Source: Bacillus cereus group sp. RP43 (GTDB lineage Bacteria > Bacillota > Bacilli > Bacillales > Bacillaceae_G). Taken from it: a stretch of 64,000 nucleotides of DNA. The stretch covers positions 4,340,001 to 4,404,000 of the forward strand of contig NZ_JARVHQ010000001.1 in the NCBI RefSeq assembly GCF_040459645.1, in the 5' to 3' direction. Under the pieces are notes generated by a model. That model searched no databases. It saw only the letters and a list, made by a program, of their open reading frames with translations, and was not told the DNA's origin. The position numbers and the translations under genes were made by a program. This document shows, piece by piece, positions 50,545-59,231 of this stretch (within the stretch, counting starts at the first letter, position 1; each line of letters begins with the position of its first letter).

Positions 50545-50577
50545 AAAAGGATGGGCTGCAAGCAGCACCATCCTTTT
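50545..50577. terminator. Bidirectional terminator
   Basis: The stem AAAAGGATGG/CCATCCTTTT has an inner CTGC/GCAG pairing. It lies between convergent genes. Confidence 0.85.
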
Positions 50578-51349
50578 ACTTCAATATCATATCGATCCAC
50601 ATCTTTATCGCAGTTCCTACAATTAAAATAGATAATACATACTGCAAAACTTTTTGATTCACTCTCTTCCCTACTCTCACTCCAAGAGGAGCGGCAAATA
50701 AACTTGCTATCGCAACTATAAGAGCCGGAATAACAACTATTTGTCCAGTAATCACTTTCCCAGTAGTAATTCCTATCGAGGAAATAAAAGTAATAGCGAT
50801 AGATGTTGCTATTGTTGTACGTATCGGTAGTTTTAAAACTACTAGCATAATCGGTACTAAAAGAAATGCACCACCAGCCCCAATAATGCCGGAAACACTT
50901 CCTACACTAAACGCTAGCAAACTAGCGAGCCACTTATTGTACGTAATTCCTTCTGTCCCCTTACAATTGCTTCGCTTTGGTATAAACATCATAATAGCCG
51001 CAATAGTAGCTAGTAATGTGTAAACAACGTTTACAGCATGCTCATTTAATAGATTCGCACTAAAGCTACCTACAAAGCTTCCTAATAATATACTAGTTCC
51101 CATATACACAACTAAAGTTTTATCCATATCGTTACTTTTCCTATACGCCCACGCGCCTGCAAAAGTTGCAAAGAATACTTGAATCGCTGTAATACCACTC
51201 ACTTCATGTGATGTATATCCAGCAAATCCTAGCAATACTGGAATGTATAAGATCATCGGATAATTAATAATTGCACCGCCAATCCCAACCATTCCTGAAA
51301 TAAATGACCCTATAAACCCAATAATAAAAAGTAGTACTGTTAAACTCAT
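50576..51349 (-). CDS. TauE/SafE sulfite/sulfur-anion exporter
   Basis: A 257-residue, eight-helix protein of the TauE/SafE family with repeated segments ([40 protein letters not shown]). Family members export sulfite, sulfoacetate or related anions. It is the last gene of the sulfane-sulfur cluster and would remove sulfite or thiosulfate made by the persulfide dioxygenase-type protein. It lies 33 bp after the DsrE-like gene. Confidence 0.87.
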   Translation of the reverse strand: MSLTVLLFIIGFIGSFISGMVGIGGAIINYPMILYIPVLLGFAGYTSHEVSGITAIQVFFATFAGAWAYRKSNDMDKTLVVYMGTSILLGSFVGSFSANLLNEHAVNVVYTLLATIAAIMMFIPKRSNCKGTEGITYNKWLASLLAFSVGSVSGIIGAGGAFLLVPIMLVVLKLPIRTTIATSIAITFISSIGITTGKVITGQIVVIPALIVAIASLFAAPLGVRVGKRVNQKVLQYVLSILIVGTAIKMWIDMILK

Positions 51350-51382
51350 ATTGTATCCCCTGCCTTCTAAAAAGAAGGTGAT

Positions 51383-51862
51383 TTAAATAAATAAATTCAC
51401 ATTCCCATCCGAAGCATCTGCTAAATATGCACCTACTCCTGCAAACTCTACCCCTTCCATAATTTCTTCCTCTTTTAACCCTAATAAATCTACTGTCATT
51501 TGACAAGCTACAAGTTTAACTCCCTGTTCTTTTGCCAAATCAATTAAATCTGGCAAAGGCATTGCGTTATGTTTTTTCATAATACCTTTAATCATTTTTG
51601 GCCCTATACCATTAAAATTCATTTTTGATAATCCCATCTTATCAGCGCCGCGCGGCATCATTTTTCCAAATACTTTCTCTATAAACGTTTTCTTTACTTT
51701 CACATGCTCATCTTTCCTAAGGGCATTTAAGCCCCAGAAAGTATGAAAAATAGTCACCTCTTGATCGTACGCGGCTGCCCCATTTGCAATAATATAAGCT
51801 GCCATCGCTTTATCATAATCTCCACTAAATAAAACAATCGTCGTTTTCTTCTGTTCTTCCAT
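51383..51862 (-). CDS. DsrE/DsrF-like sulfur-relay protein
   Basis: A 159-residue DsrE/F/H-fold protein (IVLFSGDYDKAMAAYIIANGAAAYDQEVTIFHTFWG in parts: SGDYDKAMAAYIIANGAA). The conserved cysteine is in KLVACQMTVDLLGL and the C-terminus ends EFAGVGAYLADAS. These proteins carry persulfide sulfur between TusA/rhodanese partners. A CstR-type operator (51879-51894) lies just upstream, so this and tauE may form a separately controlled unit. Confidence 0.87.
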   Translation of the reverse strand: MEEQKKTTIVLFSGDYDKAMAAYIIANGAAAYDQEVTIFHTFWGLNALRKDEHVKVKKTFIEKVFGKMMPRGADKMGLSKMNFNGIGPKMIKGIMKKHNAMPLPDLIDLAKEQGVKLVACQMTVDLLGLKEEEIMEGVEFAGVGAYLADASDGNVNLFI

Positions 51863-51878
51863 GTTGTTCTCCTCCTAA

Positions 51879-51894
51879 TTACCTGTAGGGGTAT
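51879..51894. promoter_or_regulatory. CstR operator candidate before dsrE-tauE
   Basis: TTACCTGTAGGGGTAT is identical in 15 of 16 bases to the site at 54361 and overlaps the region 17 bp upstream of the DsrE start. Confidence 0.7.
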
Positions 51895-51949
51895 TTGAAA
51901 AATTGTAAAAAGGCTCAAATTATCTAGCTACACCCGATACTACTTTCCC

Positions 51950-52309
51950 TTACAAAGCGTTCATACCGCCTGAAACATTTATAATGCGCTGAAATCCTAA
52001 TTTCTTTAATACTTTTGCCGCTTGCTTACTTCTCATCCCGCTCTGACAAATAACAATTACTTCCTTATTTTTATCTAACTGATTTGCTTCACTAGCTAAC
52101 TCATTTAGCGGGATATTCTGAAATCCTTTCATATGATTTCCTCTATATTCACCTACTGTACGAACATCGATAAATTGTTTTCCCTTTTTCCCCACTATAC
52201 TCTTTAATTCTTTTCCATTTATATTTTGAACACCTTTCACCGGTAAAAAACGTGAAATAACAAACCATGCAGCAAGTACAATGAAAAGCGTACTTAATAT
52301 TGTATTCAT
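51950..52309 (-). CDS. Membrane-anchored rhodanese
   Basis: A 119-residue protein with an N-terminal hydrophobic helix (~4-19) and a single rhodanese domain (~25-119). The active-site loop is CQSGMRSKQA with its Cys near residue 81. It transfers sulfane sulfur, here probably at the membrane. It lies 38 bp after the tusA-like gene and belongs to the same cluster. Confidence 0.87.
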   Translation of the reverse strand: MNTILSTLFIVLAAWFVISRFLPVKGVQNINGKELKSIVGKKGKQFIDVRTVGEYRGNHMKGFQNIPLNELASEANQLDKNKEVIVICQSGMRSKQAAKVLKKLGFQRIINVSGGMNAL

Positions 52310-52347
52310 ATAACCAACCTCTCCGCCTTTACAAAACTAGTTCTTCA

Positions 52348-52578
52348 CTACGCCTTCTTAATCCAAAACTTCAGTACATCGTCCTCTATATTATGCTTTA
52401 CTATTTCATGACCGCCTGTTTTTGACCATGCTGGAATATCTTTTACTGATCCTTTATCTGTTACATGTACTTCTAACACTTCTCCAGACTGTAACATATC
52501 CATCGCTTTCTTCGTTCTTACAATCGGCATCGGACATGCTAAACCTTTCGCATCTAACACTTGTTTTATATTCATCAT
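52348..52578 (-). CDS. TusA-family sulfur carrier protein
   Basis: A 76-residue TusA-like protein with the active CPxP in LACPMPIVRTKKAMD, the strand LEVHVTDKGS and the family end VLKFWIKKA. It shuttles persulfide sulfur. GGAGG precedes two adjacent ATGs. It lies 24 bp after the rhodanese-MBL gene. Confidence 0.9.
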   Translation of the reverse strand: MMNIKQVLDAKGLACPMPIVRTKKAMDMLQSGEVLEVHVTDKGSVKDIPAWSKTGGHEIVKHNIEDDVLKFWIKKA

Positions 52579-52602
52579 CTATACCTCCATTTTTTTATAT
52601 CC

Positions 52603-53733
52603 TTATTCATGAACTGCACAACGATTTGGACCAATCTCCATTTCCTGCTCTTCTTCCACACTCGGATGGATTTTCCCCATATTCGTTTGACGAATTTCTT
52701 CATAAGCATTCGGCTGAGGTGGTAAATTCTCTGTCACAGTTTTACGAAACTCTACCTCATCGACAATATTTAATCCTACATTCTCCTTAAATAGATCTTG
52801 TAAATTCGCACTCACAATGCCTCTGTCATCTATTTCACTTACTTTTGAATAATGAGCCGGTAAAACAATTAAATCTTGATATAATTCCTTATAACGTGTA
52901 TATAAAGTATTTCGTAAATCCCCTACCCAGTCTTCCGCCTTCCCGGCAAGATCGGGACGACCAATTGAATCTACAAATAAAATGTCCCCTGATAATAAAT
53001 ACGTATTATCTACAATAAATGATGTACTTCCAATCGTATGCCCTGGTGAGTATAGTGCATCAATATTAATTAGAGTACCCCCCGCCGTAATAACAGTTGC
53101 TTCCACAAGTGGTTCGTAAGAGAAAACAACTTCCTCTGCATCTTTTGGAGGTAACCAATACGTACCGCCAACCTTTTCAGCTAACTTACGCCCTCCAGAA
53201 ATATGATCTGCATGTAAATGTGTATCCATTACGTTAGTAATAGTAACTCCGTGTTCTTTTGCAAAATCTTCGTATACTTCAATCGTTCTCACCGCATCAA
53301 TGACTGCTGCTTCACCCTTTGAAACTACCATATAAGATAAGCATCCTTTTCCAAGACGATTAAATTGATATATACTTCCCCCGCCCTGTACATCCCCTAC
53401 CTTTACTGGCTTCACATATTCACTCCAAGCTTTCATACCGCCAGCTAAATAAAGAACATTATTGAAGCCAGCATCTAACAATTGCTCTGCGACAAACTGA
53501 GAAGAACCCTCTTTCGCACATACAACTAAAATCTCTTTCTCCCTCGGTAATTCATCTACAATATGTTCTACACCATCTAATAAATCAAAATACGGTTTAT
53601 TTATAGAAGAGATTTGTTTCCCTTCAATTTTCCACTCTTCATAATCCGCTTCATTACGAACATCTAAAATAAACAACTCTCCAAATAAAACTCTCTCTGC
53701 TATATCTTTTGCTTGCAACGGTTTAACACTCAC
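52603..53733 (-). CDS. Rhodanese-MBL fusion, persulfide dioxygenase-like
   Basis: A 376-residue fusion. N-terminal rhodanese (~1-110; loop CAKEGSS, Cys in VVCAKEG) precedes an ETHE1/BLH-type metallo-beta-lactamase domain (~118-330; [41 protein letters not shown]). A C-terminal Cys lies in NRCAVHE. CstB of S. aureus has the same activities but with MBL before rhodanese. It probably oxidises persulfides to sulfite or thiosulfate. The start is GTG, and its G-rich ribosome site lies inside a CstR-type palindrome. Confidence 0.87.
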   Translation of the reverse strand: MSVKPLQAKDIAERVLFGELFILDVRNEADYEEWKIEGKQISSINKPYFDLLDGVEHIVDELPREKEILVVCAKEGSSQFVAEQLLDAGFNNVLYLAGGMKAWSEYVKPVKVGDVQGGGSIYQFNRLGKGCLSYMVVSKGEAAVIDAVRTIEVYEDFAKEHGVTITNVMDTHLHADHISGGRKLAEKVGGTYWLPPKDAEEVVFSYEPLVEATVITAGGTLINIDALYSPGHTIGSTSFIVDNTYLLSGDILFVDSIGRPDLAGKAEDWVGDLRNTLYTRYKELYQDLIVLPAHYSKVSEIDDRGIVSANLQDLFKENVGLNIVDEVEFRKTVTENLPPQPNAYEEIRQTNMGKIHPSVEEEQEMEIGPNRCAVHE

Positions 53734-53737
53734 CCTA

Positions 53738-53753
53738 TTACCCCCAGTGGTAT
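53738..53753. promoter_or_regulatory. CstR operator candidate overlapping the ribosome site
   Basis: TTACCCCCAGTGGTAT is a divergent member of the four-site family. On the minus strand its GGGGG doubles as the ribosome binding site of the rhodanese-MBL gene. Confidence 0.5.
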
Positions 53754-53771
53754 ATTTAAATTAAAAAAATT

Positions 53772-54332
53772 TTATTTTTCCATACTCCCTTGCCACTCTA
53801 GCATACCTGGAATGACATTTTTCACGTTTAAAAAACCTCTCTCTTTCAACACTTGGCAAGCTATATCACTACGATTACCAGTTCGGCAAACAACATAAAT
53901 TGGTTTCGCACCGTCAAACATAGCACTATCTAATTCACCTAACGGCACCGAAATTGCGGATGAAATATGACCAAAAGCAAACTCCGCTGCTTCGCGAACA
54001 TCTAATACAGTGCACTCTTCACCACTTAATAATATATTTTGCAATTCCCCATTCGTAATTGTATGAAGATACTTTACAACTTCATTTACTTCATGTTCGT
54101 GAGCTTTTCTTACATAATGCATCAATATATTTCCCTCTTGTTTCGTTCCGATATATTGATGCCCTACTTTACTTGACCAACTTTGAATATCTAGCGTAGA
54201 ACCTTTATCTGTCGCCTCTATTTCAATAACTTGCCCTGATGCCAACCCCTCCATCGCCTTTTTCGTCTTCACAATCGGCATTGGACAAGCCAAACCTTTA
54301 CAATCTAAATTCATATCCACTTTTATACTCAT
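53772..54332 (-). CDS. TusA-rhodanese fusion (CstA-like)
   Basis: A 186-residue fusion of an N-terminal TusA domain (~1-75; CKGLACPMPIVKTKK) and a C-terminal rhodanese domain (~85-186; VVCRTGNRSDIACQVL). CstA of S. aureus combines TusA, rhodanese and a second persulfide-carrier module; this is the shorter two-domain form. It would pass sulfur from persulfide donors to the dioxygenase. ATG is chosen after GGAGGA. A CstR operator stands 29 bp upstream. Confidence 0.87.
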   Translation of the reverse strand: MSIKVDMNLDCKGLACPMPIVKTKKAMEGLASGQVIEIEATDKGSTLDIQSWSSKVGHQYIGTKQEGNILMHYVRKAHEHEVNEVVKYLHTITNGELQNILLSGEECTVLDVREAAEFAFGHISSAISVPLGELDSAMFDGAKPIYVVCRTGNRSDIACQVLKERGFLNVKNVIPGMLEWQGSMEK

Positions 54333-54360
54333 AATCAATTCCTCCATAGCTCATATACAT

Positions 54361-54376
54361 ATACCTGTAGGGGTAT
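54361..54376. promoter_or_regulatory. CstR operator candidate before TusA-rhodanese gene
   Basis: ATACCTGTAGGGGTAT, an imperfect palindrome (ATACC..GGTAT core). It nearly matches the site before dsrE. Confidence 0.75.
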
Positions 54377-54420
54377 GTTAAAATGTTTTTGAAAATCTGT
54401 CAACACATATGTTTGACAGA

Positions 54421-54684
54421 TTATCGGCTTTTTACAAGTAATTGAACAGCTTCTTTAATTAATTCTTCATTTGAACCATTACCTTTTTCAAACTGCTCGC
54501 GCAAACATTGCTCTAAATTTGTTCCCACAACGAGTCCAATTGTACGATCTAGCGCAGAACGGGATGCAGTTAACTGTGTAATAACATCTCGGCAATCTTT
54601 TCCCTCTTCCATCATGCGAAGCACACCACGAACTTGACCTTCAATACGTTTCAATCTATTTTTCATATCTTGATTATATTCCAC
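54421..54684 (-). CDS. cstR: CsoR-family persulfide sensor CstR
   Basis: An 87-residue CsoR/RcnR-family repressor. Cys31 and Cys60 are present, but the copper-ligand His four residues before the second Cys is Asn56. Loss of that His with both cysteines kept is the mark of the per/polysulfide sensor CstR rather than copper-sensing CsoR. The surrounding genes are all sulfane-sulfur enzymes. The GTG start follows GGAGGTGA. Its own promoter region carries a perfect GC-centred palindrome. Confidence 0.9.
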   Translation of the reverse strand: MEYNQDMKNRLKRIEGQVRGVLRMMEEGKDCRDVITQLTASRSALDRTIGLVVGTNLEQCLREQFEKGNGSNEELIKEAVQLLVKSR

Positions 54685-54747
54685 TGTAGATCACCTCCGT
54701 AATTATAACTATATTATACATTACTTTGTAACTTTGTATAACATCAT

Positions 54748-54763
54748 ATACCCTTAAGGGTAT
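54748..54763. promoter_or_regulatory. CstR operator candidate before cstR
   Basis: A perfect palindrome ATACCCTTAAGGGTAT, 63 bp upstream of the cstR start. It suggests autorepression. Confidence 0.75.
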
Positions 54764-54809
54764 ATTGTAAAGTTGTTTATTTTTTTGAAACCTCTTAGAG
54801 TATAGTAAA

Positions 54810-54845
54810 AATGCAAAAGCCACTAACTTTATTGGCTTTTGCATT
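54810..54845 (-). terminator. Terminator after DUF3238-like gene 1
   Basis: A perfect 13-bp stem AATGCAAAAGCCA/TGGCTTTTGCATT followed on the minus strand by TTTTA. Confidence 0.8.
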
Positions 54846-54925
54846 GCTCAACTACACTGCTGGATAGTCCAACTAATTCATTTCATTTACGAACGAAAGA
54901 ATCAACCGTTTTATTATCATACTTC

Positions 54926-55510
54926 CTATAATCTCTTTGTAAAACTATAATCCATTTCTCCGCCTAATGCTTCAGCTGTATCACCAGTTTCTCTAAAATC
55001 ATGTGTATAAATTTGTTCAAATAAACCGAAATCTACTTGCTTATAAAATTCGAAACAAGGGAATCCATCATGTTCTCCTTGAATATCGATACTGCCATTC
55101 TTTTTCACACATACAGTTAATAAATAGTCCACAGGAGGGGCATACACATTTAACGGATTACTAGCACTTGCACTCATTTTGAATTGCACACCCTCAGAGT
55201 TCCATACAATATCAGTACACACAATATTTTCAGTACTCGCTTTTCCTGTTCTTTTATTCACAGAACCATCTGGATTTGTAATCTTCTCTGTCGTAATACC
55301 CGTGTTCGCATATGAAAACACTTCTTCTTTATAAAAATCTACTACTACCTCTTGCTCAACTCTAGAGCGCATAGTATTTACCGCATGTGGTGTAAATTCA
55401 CGTGAATCACCTTCGAATTGGATTACGTTCCCTGTTTGTACATCCTCCCTCGGTTCTGTCCAAGACATTGGAATAAATACACTGGCTCTAATTTTAACGA
55501 TATTCGTCAT
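54926..55510 (-). CDS. DUF3238-like protein, paralogue 1
   Basis: A 194-residue soluble beta-rich protein without signal peptide. I believe the family is DUF3238, of unknown function. It matches the protein at 55647 over its whole length: NIVKIRASVF, EFTPHAVNT.RSR.EQEVVVDFYK, SASASNPLN, HDGFPCFEFYKQ.DFGLF, YTHDFR. The start is ATG after GGGGTG. It probably follows paralogue 2 in the same MarR-controlled unit (136-bp gap). Confidence 0.7.
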   Translation of the reverse strand: MTNIVKIRASVFIPMSWTEPREDVQTGNVIQFEGDSREFTPHAVNTMRSRVEQEVVVDFYKEEVFSYANTGITTEKITNPDGSVNKRTGKASTENIVCTDIVWNSEGVQFKMSASASNPLNVYAPPVDYLLTVCVKKNGSIDIQGEHDGFPCFEFYKQVDFGLFEQIYTHDFRETGDTAEALGGEMDYSFTKRL

Positions 55511-55646
55511 AAGAAACACCCCTGTAATTCTAATTTTATATACTGCATACTATTGAATAAAATAGACCACAATTTCAATCCTAGAACCAATACCTTTCTC
55601 TTTTACGTTTGCTACTTCCTTCTAAAAAATAGCGCTATATTTATAT

Positions 55647-56231
55647 CTAGATTTTCGTTTTAAAGCTATATTCCATTTCTCCAGCTAGTGCTGCTGGGGT
55701 ATCATCCGTTTTCCTGAAATCATGTGTATATATTAATTCAAATAAACCAAAGTCTATTTGTTTATAAAATTCATAACAAGGGAAACCATCATGTGCACCT
55801 TCAACATGCACAGTACCACTTTCATTAACTCGTATAGTCAAAAAATAATCAGCTGCAGGTGCTGCCGCGTTTAGCGGATTACTTGCACTTGCTCTCATTT
55901 CAAATGAAACTTCATCTTCACTCCATACAATATTTGTACATGCAATGTTTTCTGTACTTGTTTCTCCTTTTTGATACTCAATTGAACCATCTGGATTTGT
56001 AATTTTCACAGTAACGATACAAGCATCTGCATATGTGAAAATTTCTCTTTTATAAAAATCAACAACCACTTCTTGTTCTAATCTTGAACGCTTTGTATTT
56101 ACAGCGTATGGTGTAAACTCACGTGCATCTCCGGCATATTCAAACACTCTTCCTGTTGCAGGATCCTGAATAGGTTTCAGCGATGTATATGGTGCAAATA
56201 CACTCCCTCTAATTTTAACGATATTAACCAT
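55647..56231 (-). CDS. DUF3238-like protein, paralogue 2
   Basis: A 194-residue paralogue of the preceding entry, with the same conserved blocks (EFTPYAVNTKRSRLEQEVVVDFYK in parts: EFTPYAVNT, EQEVVVDFYK; RASASNPLN; HDGFPCYEFYKQIDF). It is divergent from the MarR gene. Its promoter (TTGACT, 17 bp, TACTAT) lies between two MarR-type palindromes. The function is unknown; induction by the MarR ligand is expected. GGAGG precedes the ATG. Confidence 0.72.
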   Translation of the reverse strand: MVNIVKIRGSVFAPYTSLKPIQDPATGRVFEYAGDAREFTPYAVNTKRSRLEQEVVVDFYKREIFTYADACIVTVKITNPDGSIEYQKGETSTENIACTNIVWSEDEVSFEMRASASNPLNAAAPAADYFLTIRVNESGTVHVEGAHDGFPCYEFYKQIDFGLFELIYTHDFRKTDDTPAALAGEMEYSFKTKI

Positions 56232-56287
56232 GTGAAACCTCCATTGCTTCTATTTAGATAAATCATTATTTGCTCTATCACTATCAT

Positions 56288-56359
56288 ATAGTCAATTTGA
56301 TTGACTATATGCTGTATAGTACAATAGATTCTACTTATAGTCAATTTAATTGACTATAA
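56288..56359. promoter_or_regulatory. Twin MarR operators with overlapping opposed promoters
   Basis: Palindrome 1 (56288-56308: arms ATAGTCAAT and ATTGACTAT) and palindrome 2 (56335-56359: perfect arms TTATAGTCAATT and AATTGACTATAA) are near-identical, 49 bp centre to centre. Plus strand: TTGATT (56297-56302), 17 bp, TACAAT (56320-56325). Minus strand: TTGACT (complement of 56339-56344), 17 bp, TACTAT (complement of 56316-56321). Each -35 lies in one operator, and the -10s overlap. Confidence 0.8.
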
Positions 56360-56376
56360 GTAAGGAGGTTATATAC

Positions 56377-56850
56377 ATGACTCATCAAACACTTAACGAA
56401 CTAGATCTTACATCACTTTTATCACTATCTTTCAGCACATTAATTACTGAACTACATGACAAATTAAGTGAGTTAGGATTTGAAGATATTAGGCCAGCGC
56501 ATGGTTTTATGTTCAAACGCATCCTTCCTAATGGAGCAACCGGTATAGAACTAGCTGAATATTTAGGGGTTTCAAAACAAGCCATAAGTAAAATGGTAGA
56601 TTCTCTTGAGAACAGTGGTTATGTCACGCGCCAAACGCATCCTACTGATAAAAGAGGTAAAATTATTGTTTTAACCGAGCGTGGTTTAGCAGTAATGAAA
56701 GCAAAAGAAGAAATAGTAGCTGAAATAGAACAACGATGGATTGCAAACATAGGTGCAGAACGAATGCAAATGCTTAAAGAGGATTTAACAACATTCGTTA
56801 CTAAAGAAAATACAGGAAAATTATCATCGAGCATACGACCTGTTTGGTAA
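56377..56850 (+). CDS. MarR-family transcriptional regulator
   Basis: A 157-residue MarR protein with winged HTH (GIELAEYLGVSKQAISKMVDSLENSGYVTRQTHPTDKRGK in parts: AEYLGVSKQAISKMV, wing THPTDKRGKIIVLTERG). The ATG follows AAGGAGG by 7 nt. It is divergent from the DUF3238-like gene pair, and two strong palindromes occupy the shared promoter region; the second abuts its own ribosome site. Mutual repression of itself and the DUF3238 genes is the simplest reading. The ligand is unknown. Confidence 0.88.
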   Translation: MTHQTLNELDLTSLLSLSFSTLITELHDKLSELGFEDIRPAHGFMFKRILPNGATGIELAEYLGVSKQAISKMVDSLENSGYVTRQTHPTDKRGKIIVLTERGLAVMKAKEEIVAEIEQRWIANIGAERMQMLKEDLTTFVTKENTGKLSSSIRPVW

Positions 56851-56868
56851 ACAAAAACTCCATATAAT

Positions 56869-56906
56869 AAAAAGAACGGACAAGAAATTCTATGTCCGTT
56901 CTTTTT
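56869..56906. terminator. Bidirectional terminator between marR-type gene and spoVR
   Basis: A perfect 14-bp stem AAAAAGAACGGACA/TGTCCGTTCTTTTT with a 10-nt loop. Confidence 0.88.
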
Positions 56907-56907
56907 A

Positions 56908-58323
56908 TTATACATACTTCCGATGCACCATCTTCCCATCATAAGAAAACACAACGCCCTTACTTTCCACAATCGACTCCATATGCACCGTTCTTCCCCA
57001 TAACTGATGAAGATACGGTAATACCTTTTCTAAGTATTTCAAATCTAGTTCAATTCCTTCATAGCTATGTTTAATGTACAATTCCCCATTCTTTAAGTAG
57101 TCTCCATCTTCTACTACTAAGTACGGGAAACCTCCATTAGTACGCATATTTACAAGTTGATCACGCACATGCTCCCATTCTTTATCAATTACTTTATATT
57201 CTTTTCCTTGGCGCTGGAATAAGTACATATCTTCTCTCATTACAAGTTTTTTATTTAAATAGTTTCTTAGGAACGATACATCCCATTCAATTTCCCGTAC
57301 TTCAAAGATTTTGTCACGACCAGAACCAGGTTTCACACCGCGTCGTTTCATTTCTTCTGTCGGGTTATTATAGCGCTCTTCAATATCTTCGAACATTTTA
57401 ATACCGAGGTAGTATGGATTAATACTTGTTTTTGATGGCTGTACGACACCTGCGTTAAGCTTCGCGAATTCGATTGCTTCAGAAGATGTTAAGTCCATTT
57501 CACGAAGTATGCGTTGATGCCAGAAGGAAGCCCAGCCTTCATTCATAATCTTCGTTTCAAGCTGTGGCCAGAAATATAACATTTCCTCGCGCATCATCGT
57601 TAATATGTCGCGCTGCCACTCTTCTAGCTCACGGCTATATTCTTCAATAAAGAGGAGTAAATCTTTTTCTGGCTGCGGTGGGATTTTCTTCTTTTTATTC
57701 ATATTAGGTCGTTCCCTCTTTTTGTTTCGATCATCTAAATTCCATAAATCATCGTACTGTGATATCTTTTTCTTTTCTACATCCTCTTCTAAATCTCCAA
57801 TACTCCAAGCAAGTTTCGGACGCATAAGCGATGGATCAATATGTTCTTGAATGGCAAGTACGGCATCTAAAAATGTTTCTACCTCTTCTCTTCCATACTT
57901 ATGTTCATACGCCTTCACACGATCTGCTGTCGCTGCCATACTCTCCACCATATCGCGTTTCGTATTAGAGAAACGAATATTATTTTTGAAGAAATCACAG
58001 TGCGCTAAAACGTGCGCCACGATTAATTTATTTTGAATTAAAGAATTCGTATCTAATAAAAAGGCGTAACATGGATCAGAGTTAATAACGAGTTCATAAA
58101 TTTTACTAAGTCCTAAATCGTATTGTAATTTCATTCTGAAAAATTGCTTTCCAAAACTCCAATGCGAAAACCTCGTCGGCATCCCATATGCACCAAATGT
58201 ATAAATAATTTCCGCTGGGCATACTTCATAGCGCATCGGATAAAAATCAAGACCAAATCCAGTCGCAATTTCCGTAATTTCAGCAATCGCATATTGTAGT
58301 GCTTTATCATCACTTGCTCTCAT
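56908..58323 (-). CDS. spoVR: SpoVR-family stage V sporulation protein
   Basis: A 471-residue SpoVR protein. Conserved blocks include [32 protein letters not shown] (in part), [35 protein letters not shown] and [18 protein letters not shown]. SpoVR is involved in spore cortex formation in B. subtilis; homologues act with the PrkA-YeaH system in enterobacteria. GGAGGG precedes the ATG. Here it stands alone, not with prkA or yhbH. Confidence 0.92.
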   Translation of the reverse strand: MRASDDKALQYAIAEITEIATGFGLDFYPMRYEVCPAEIIYTFGAYGMPTRFSHWSFGKQFFRMKLQYDLGLSKIYELVINSDPCYAFLLDTNSLIQNKLIVAHVLAHCDFFKNNIRFSNTKRDMVESMAATADRVKAYEHKYGREEVETFLDAVLAIQEHIDPSLMRPKLAWSIGDLEEDVEKKKISQYDDLWNLDDRNKKRERPNMNKKKKIPPQPEKDLLLFIEEYSRELEEWQRDILTMMREEMLYFWPQLETKIMNEGWASFWHQRILREMDLTSSEAIEFAKLNAGVVQPSKTSINPYYLGIKMFEDIEERYNNPTEEMKRRGVKPGSGRDKIFEVREIEWDVSFLRNYLNKKLVMREDMYLFQRQGKEYKVIDKEWEHVRDQLVNMRTNGGFPYLVVEDGDYLKNGELYIKHSYEGIELDLKYLEKVLPYLHQLWGRTVHMESIVESKGVVFSYDGKMVHRKYV

Positions 58324-58399
58324 TATTTTCCCTCCTTACACTTTCCCTTAAGAAAGTGTATGATGAGGAACAAGCTTTCATGAGGATTGATTGCATAAT

Positions 58400-58433
58400 A
58401 AAAAGGCACCCCCGAAAAAACGAGAATGCCTCT
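58400..58433 (-). terminator. Terminator of the nitroreductase gene
   Basis: On the minus strand, AGGCATTCTCG and CGGGGGTGCCT form an imperfect stem followed by TTTTTA. Confidence 0.7.
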
Positions 58434-58439
58434 TTCTAA

Positions 58440-59000
58440 TTAACCTTCAATAATCTCCATCTTCTCCGTAATCGGTGTACGAGCTTTTCCTTCTGGTGCT
58501 TTATCGAAATAGCCGATATGAAGAATTCCAATGATGCGTTGACCTCTTGTTAAACCGATTCCTTCTATAAATAGTGGATTGTAGTTTAATCCACCTGATT
58601 TCCAAACGCACCCTAAGCCGCGTTCCCAAGCAAGTAATTGGAAGTTTTGCATAAATGCACATGTTGCAGCGTAATCTTCGTCACGTGGAATTTGACGCGG
58701 ATCTTCATCAATGTAAACAACGATTTGTGCAGGTGTGCTTAAGAAACGATCAGATAAAATCTTGCCGCGTTTCGCTCTTTCTTCTTCTGTGAAAGAGTTT
58801 AATACTGCGTCTACTAATTTCTGACGGCCTTCTCCAATATATAATTTACAATTCCATGGCTCACGATGTTTATGATTCGGTGCCCATGTTGCGTCGTTTA
58901 ATAGTTCAATTAATAGCTCTTTTTCTACTGCTTTATTTGTAAATGTACGAACAGAGCGTCTTTCTTTAATAACATTTGCGATGGAAGTATATGTAGTCAT
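58440..59000 (-). CDS. Nitroreductase-family flavoprotein
   Basis: A 186-residue FMN-dependent nitroreductase of the YdjA-like short type. The FMN-binding segments RRSVRTFTNKAV and ATWAPNHKHREPW, and WKSGGLNYNP, are present. It reduces nitroaromatics, quinones or other acceptors with NAD(P)H. ATG is chosen after AAGGGAGAG; 20 upstream in-frame codons lack a ribosome site. Monocistronic. Confidence 0.85.
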   Translation of the reverse strand: MTTYTSIANVIKERRSVRTFTNKAVEKELLIELLNDATWAPNHKHREPWNCKLYIGEGRQKLVDAVLNSFTEEERAKRGKILSDRFLSTPAQIVVYIDEDPRQIPRDEDYAATCAFMQNFQLLAWERGLGCVWKSGGLNYNPLFIEGIGLTRGQRIIGILHIGYFDKAPEGKARTPITEKMEIIEG

Positions 59001-59231
59001 ATTTTTCTCTCCCTTATTTTTATCTATATGTATAATTCCGTTATTGATATTGATTTTCAATTTCGATTATAACCTAGTTTTTCACTATTAATCAATGTTT
59101 TATGTTGGAAAACAGCTAAAAAATTAATTTCTCGTTGTGAATAAAAAAACTTGGTGTGTTCACAAGTTTTTCACATTTTATGGAAATGATATGTGTAAGT
59201 TTTCCACATTATCCATCTAGGAGGAGTTTAT

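Noticed and set aside
54421..54684. Copper-sensing CsoR
   Set aside because: The conserved His of the Cys-His-Cys copper site is replaced by Asn, and the neighbours are sulfur enzymes, not CopA/CopZ.
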